From NCBI GenBank assembly GCA_947259105.1, contig CAMYKU010000003.1:1-64000 (forward strand): a stretch of DNA of 64,000 bases, written 5' to 3'. The notes beneath the pieces were generated by a model that was not told the origin of the DNA, did no database searches, and worked only from the letters and a program-made list of their open reading frames with translations. Shown here one piece after another: positions 59,109 to 64,000 of the stretch (the first letter of the stretch is position 1; each line of letters opens with the position of its first letter). A program made the translations under genes and the position numbers. Source of the DNA: an uncultured Alphaproteobacteria bacterium. Its GTDB lineage: Bacteria; Pseudomonadota; Alphaproteobacteria; UBA8366; JADFVY01.

Positions 59109-60278
59109 ATGACCGACCGAAAAGACGACGACACCCGGCTGATCCGGCCAATGCAGCAAGAGGACCGGCGCGGCTTCATGCGCACGGTCGCAAAGTTCGG
59201 CTTCACCACGGCGGTGGTCGCGGCCGGCGCCGGAACGCTGGGCAAGCCCGCCGCGGCGCAGACCAGGGCCGAGGAGCAGGAGCGCCAGAAAACCGCAACG
59301 CACACGATGACGATCGGCACCGCGTACAAGATCGGCACGACGCGATCCTATCCGATCATGCAGCTGAACCTGAAGGAGAACATCCAGAATCTCACCAACG
59401 GCCAGGTCTATGTGAAGCTGGCCCCGGGCGGCTCGCTGGGCGTCGGCACCAAGCTGGTCGAGAAGGTCCAGGCCAACACCATCCAGGCGGCGCAGCATTC
59501 GCTCTCGAACTTCGCGCCCTTCGCGCCCGCGGTCGACCTGATCAACCTGCCCTACTGGTGCGGCGAGAACCAGCGCTTCGTGAACCTGGTGACATCCGGG
59601 GTGTGGGAGCAGGAGGTCAACAGCCGGGTCAAGGCCAAGGGCTTCAAGCCGCTGTTCTATTTCTGCATCGACCCGCGCACCGCGGCCAAGCGGCGCGGCC
59701 TCAGCGACGAGCCGTTCCGCACGCCGGCCGATCTGCAGGGCATCAAGTTCCGCGTGCCGGGCTCGAAGATCCTGCAGCAGTTCTACCGCCTGCTCGGCGC
59801 CAACCCGACGCCGGTGGCCTGGGGCGAAACCCCCTCGGCGATCAAGCAGGGCGTGGCGGACGCACTGGATCCGGCGGTCGAGGCGCTCTACGCGTTCGGT
59901 TTCAAGGATATCCTGTCGTGGGTCACCTTCAACCGCTCGGTGCCCGACAGCCAGGTCTATTCCTGTAATCTGGAATGGTTCAACGGCCTGCCCAAGGACG
60001 TGCGGGAGGGCATCGACTTCGCCAGCGAAGTCACCTTCCAGCAGAACCTGGCGCAGGTTCCCGCATCCCGCGCTTTCGCGATGGCCGAAATGGCCGCGGC
60101 CGGCGTCAAGTTCCATTCGCTGACCAAGGACGAGTACGCCGCCTGGGTCGAGACCGCGGGCCAGCAGCGCAAGGAATGGGACGATTGGAAAAAGGAACTC
60201 GGCGGCTCGATCGCGACCTTCGACAAGCTGTACGAGGCCGCCAACACGCAGAGCAAGTATATCGTCCACGACGTGTGA
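59109..60278 (+). CDS. dctP: TRAP transporter periplasmic binding protein, DctP-type
   Basis: The protein is 389 residues from the ATG at 59109 (GGGAGAG upstream). A twin-arginine-like export signal 'EDRRGFMRTVAKFGFTT' and the DctP core 'QLNLKENIQNLTNGQVYVKLAPGGSLGVGTKLVEKVQ' and 'GIKFRVPGSKILQQFYRLLGANPTPVAWGETPSAIKQGVADALDPAVEAL' identify the binding protein. The ligand is an organic acid, possibly a sulfonate given the HpsN-like gene downstream. Confidence 0.88.
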   Translation: MTDRKDDDTRLIRPMQQEDRRGFMRTVAKFGFTTAVVAAGAGTLGKPAAAQTRAEEQERQKTATHTMTIGTAYKIGTTRSYPIMQLNLKENIQNLTNGQVYVKLAPGGSLGVGTKLVEKVQANTIQAAQHSLSNFAPFAPAVDLINLPYWCGENQRFVNLVTSGVWEQEVNSRVKAKGFKPLFYFCIDPRTAAKRRGLSDEPFRTPADLQGIKFRVPGSKILQQFYRLLGANPTPVAWGETPSAIKQGVADALDPAVEALYAFGFKDILSWVTFNRSVPDSQVYSCNLEWFNGLPKDVREGIDFASEVTFQQNLAQVPASRAFAMAEMAAAGVKFHSLTKDEYAAWVETAGQQRKEWDDWKKELGGSIATFDKLYEAANTQSKYIVHDV

Positions 60279-60289
60279 TGTTGACGTTT

Positions 60290-60317
60290 CGGGGGCGGCG
60301 CAAGCGCGTCGCCCCCG
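60290..60317 (+). terminator. Hairpin between dctP and dctQ of the LacI-linked TRAP operon
   Basis: Perfect arms CGGGGGCG and CGCCCCCG around a 12-nt loop, 12 nt after the dctP stop, with TCTTC following. It probably attenuates or stabilises, as in the other TRAP operon of this window. Confidence 0.55.
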
Positions 60318-60363
60318 TCTTCTGCAAAATGACCGGAAGATGGACCGGAAGGTGGATGGCGTA

Positions 60364-60879
60364 ATGCTCGATCTGTTGCGAAAGCTCGACCGGAACGGGG
60401 AGCGGGTGCTCCTGCTGGTCCTGTATGCCTTTATCGTCCTGGCCATTTTCATCGAGGTGGTGCGGCGGTTCGTGCTGCTCTATTCCTCGGTCTGGGGCGA
60501 GGAGACGGCGCGCTACGCGTTCATCTATCTGGTGTGGATCGGCGCCGCGGTGGCGGTCAGGGAGCGCGCCCATATCCGCATCGACGTGCTGTTGCATTAC
60601 CTGCCGCCGCGCGGCGTCGCGATCTTCTACCTGATCGGCGACGTGCTGACCGCGGTGCTCGCCTGTTTCGCCATCTACTGGTCGATGGATCCGGTGCTGG
60701 TGTCCTGGAAGTTCGGCAACGTGACCGACGGGCTGCGCATCGTGCGCGTCTGGTTCCTCGCCGCCGTGCCGCTCGGCTTTACCCTGGTGATGATCCGCCT
60801 CGTGCAGTCGATCGTCCGCGACATTGCGGATCTGCGGGCCGGCCGGCCGCCCTATACGGGCGAGAAGCTGTTCGATTAG
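60364..60879 (+). CDS. dctQ: TRAP transporter small permease, DctQ-type
   Basis: The protein is 171 residues from the ATG at 60364, with GGAAGGTGGA about 6 nt upstream; the ATG at 60340 lacks such a site. Four helices and the DctQ-conserved 'EVVRRFVLLYSSVWGEETARYAFIYLVWIGAAVAVRERAHIRIDVLL' region. It forms the membrane unit with DctM, whose gene begins 13 nt later. Confidence 0.9.
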   Translation: MLDLLRKLDRNGERVLLLVLYAFIVLAIFIEVVRRFVLLYSSVWGEETARYAFIYLVWIGAAVAVRERAHIRIDVLLHYLPPRGVAIFYLIGDVLTAVLACFAIYWSMDPVLVSWKFGNVTDGLRIVRVWFLAAVPLGFTLVMIRLVQSIVRDIADLRAGRPPYTGEKLFD

Positions 60880-60892
60880 GAGCGCCGGGGCC

Positions 60893-62218
60893 ATGCACAA
60901 CCTTTACGGAATCCCCGAAGCCTCCACCGAGCTGGGCTGGGCGATCGGCCTGCCGCTGCTGCTCATGGTGCTGCTGTTCGCCATGGCGGTGCCGGTCTGG
61001 GTTTCTCTTGGCATCTGCGCGATCGTCCTGCTGGTCTCGACCGAGGTGCTGCCGCTGACCCTGTTCGGCGAGGCGCTGTTCTCGGGCATCGACGCCTTCG
61101 CCCTGATCGCCATCCCGCTGTTCATCCTGACCGGCGACGTGCTGGTGCGCTCCGGCCTGTCCAACAAGCTGCTGGACGTGGCGGAAGCGACGATGGGGAG
61201 TCTCCGCACCGGGCTCGGCACCTCCACCGTGCTCGGCTGCGGCTTCTTCGCCTGTATCTCGGGCTCAGACGCGGCGGGCGCCGCCGCCGTGGGACGCATC
61301 ACCGTCAAGCGCCTGACCGACAGCGGCTACCCGCTGCCTTATGCCTGCGCACTGGTCGCCTCGGGCGCCTGCACCGGCATTCTGATCCCGCCCTCGATTG
61401 CCTATATCATCATCGGCCTGGTGCTCGGCATTTCCGCCTCGACCCTGTTCCTGGCCGCGGCGGTGCCCGGGGTCATGATCATGGTTTCGATCATGATCAC
61501 CAATGTCATCATCAACCGGCGCAGGGGATACGAGCACAGCCGCGCCAGCTTCTCGTTCGCCCGCTGGGGCAGGGCGATGTGGGACGGCAAGTTCGCCCTG
61601 ATGATTCCGTTCATCATCCTCGGCGGCATCTATTCCGGCATCTTCACGCCCACCGAAGCGGCCGCCGTCGCCGTCGTCACCACGATCGCCATCGGCATGC
61701 TGCAGGGCACCCTGACACTGGCCGACTTCCCGAAGATGCTGGAAAGTTCGGCCAAGGTGAACGGTGTGATCGTGCCGATCATCGCCTTCGCGCTGCCGCT
61801 CGCGCAGGTGCTGGCCGCGCTTGAGGTGCCGCAGACCTTCGTCCAGGGTATCACCACGCTGACCGACAATCCGATCCTTGTCACCCTGATGATGCTGGGC
61901 ATCTTCATTGCGGCCGGGTGCGTCATGGAGACCACGCCGAACATCGTGATCCTGTCGCCGATCATGCTGCCGCTGGCGCAGGAGATCGGCATGAACGATA
62001 TTCAGTTCTGCATCTTCATGGTGACCTCGCTTGGCGTCGGCTTCATCACGCCGCCGCTGGGCCTCAACCTGTTCGTGCTGTCAGGGCTGACCAAGCAGTC
62101 GGTGCTCGGCATCGCGCGGCGCGCCGTGCCCTATGTGCTCTCCATGCTCATGGTGGTGCTGCTGCTCGCCTTCATTCCCGAAATCTCTTTATGGGCAATT
62201 CCGGAACACCTCCGTTAA
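60893..62218 (+). CDS. dctM: TRAP transporter large permease, DctM-type
   Basis: The protein is 441 residues from the ATG at 60893. DctM-family features: 'IPLFILTGDVLVRSGLSNKLLDVAEATMGSLRTGLG', 'FFACISGSDAAGAAAVGRI', 'TGILIPPSIAYIIIGLVLG', 'CVMETTPNIVILSPIMLPLAQEIGMNDIQF' and 'GFITPPLGLNLFVLSGL'. The HpsN-like gene follows 24 nt later. Confidence 0.92.
   Translation: MHNLYGIPEASTELGWAIGLPLLLMVLLFAMAVPVWVSLGICAIVLLVSTEVLPLTLFGEALFSGIDAFALIAIPLFILTGDVLVRSGLSNKLLDVAEATMGSLRTGLGTSTVLGCGFFACISGSDAAGAAAVGRITVKRLTDSGYPLPYACALVASGACTGILIPPSIAYIIIGLVLGISASTLFLAAAVPGVMIMVSIMITNVIINRRRGYEHSRASFSFARWGRAMWDGKFALMIPFIILGGIYSGIFTPTEAAAVAVVTTIAIGMLQGTLTLADFPKMLESSAKVNGVIVPIIAFALPLAQVLAALEVPQTFVQGITTLTDNPILVTLMMLGIFIAAGCVMETTPNIVILSPIMLPLAQEIGMNDIQFCIFMVTSLGVGFITPPLGLNLFVLSGLTKQSVLGIARRAVPYVLSMLMVVLLLAFIPEISLWAIPEHLR

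Positions 62219-64000
<1,782 letters not shown>

Overview
The window is a 64-kb piece of a GC-rich (by eye about 65% G+C) bacterial chromosome. Gene content points to an alphaproteobacterium with a free-living, nutrient-scavenging lifestyle. The signs are a DUF2849–CysI–DUF934 sulfite-reductase block, a full Liv-type ABC transporter, two TRAP transporters, LacI and IclR catabolic regulators, a 17-kDa-antigen-type lipoprotein and a gpt-type phosphoribosyltransferase. Both ends are cut: a TDT/SLAC1 transporter on the left and a short-chain dehydrogenase on the right. I saw no rRNA, tRNA, CRISPR array, integrase, transposase or phage gene.

Layout. (1) 1-12.3 kb: a minus-strand catabolic block, livK-G-F-H-M, a hydroxyisobutyrate-dehydrogenase-like gene, a GST, a palindromic repeat element, twin alpha/beta hydrolases, an M24 'pita-bread' enzyme and a BKACE (DUF849) enzyme. 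A divergent LacI-family gene and four tandem 22-bp repeats lie at its head. (2) 12.3-24.6 kb: isochorismatase-like hydrolase, PQQ-type sugar dehydrogenase, small lipoproteins, a LOG-family protein, the assimilatory sulfite-reductase block and a DUF2339 membrane protein. (3) 24.8-36.9 kb: doeA-like hydrolase, gpt, a subtilisin autotransporter, DsrE-like/TusA sulfur carriers, a FadL-type porin, OsmC, DUF1287, an MsrA-like protein without its catalytic cysteine, a beta-hydroxyacid dehydrogenase, a glycine-zipper lipoprotein and a CDGSH protein. (4) 36.9-43.8 kb: an AceE-like transketolase-fold enzyme with a coupled unknown gene, an outer-membrane barrel, a membrane protein and a fumarylacetoacetate-hydrolase/methyltransferase fusion. 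(5) 43.8-51.1 kb: an IclR-controlled TRAP system divergent from a GMC dehydrogenase and a hydroxyacid-oxoacid transhydrogenase. (6) 51.2-57.5 kb: a tightly overlapping array of small paralogous membrane proteins with bacterial PH-like (bPH) domains. (7) 57.5-64 kb: a LacI regulator with a perfect operator, a second TRAP system, an HpsN-like dehydrogenase and an SDR.

How it works together. Most of the window imports and oxidises small organic acids, amides, alcohols and possibly organosulfonates, with each transporter beside its regulator and dehydrogenases. The sulfite reductase, TusA and DsrE-like genes add sulfur handling.

The best candidate for an undescribed system is the bPH array at 51.2-57.5 kb. 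It has at least eight co-oriented paralogs, most joined by ATGA/GTGA/TGATG overlaps, two of them internally duplicated, and it contains a 2-kb cassette flanked by about 400-bp direct repeats. Other unusual points are the FAH-methyltransferase fusion and three enzymes missing catalytic or metal-binding residues. All calls come from reading the sequence; no database search was run.
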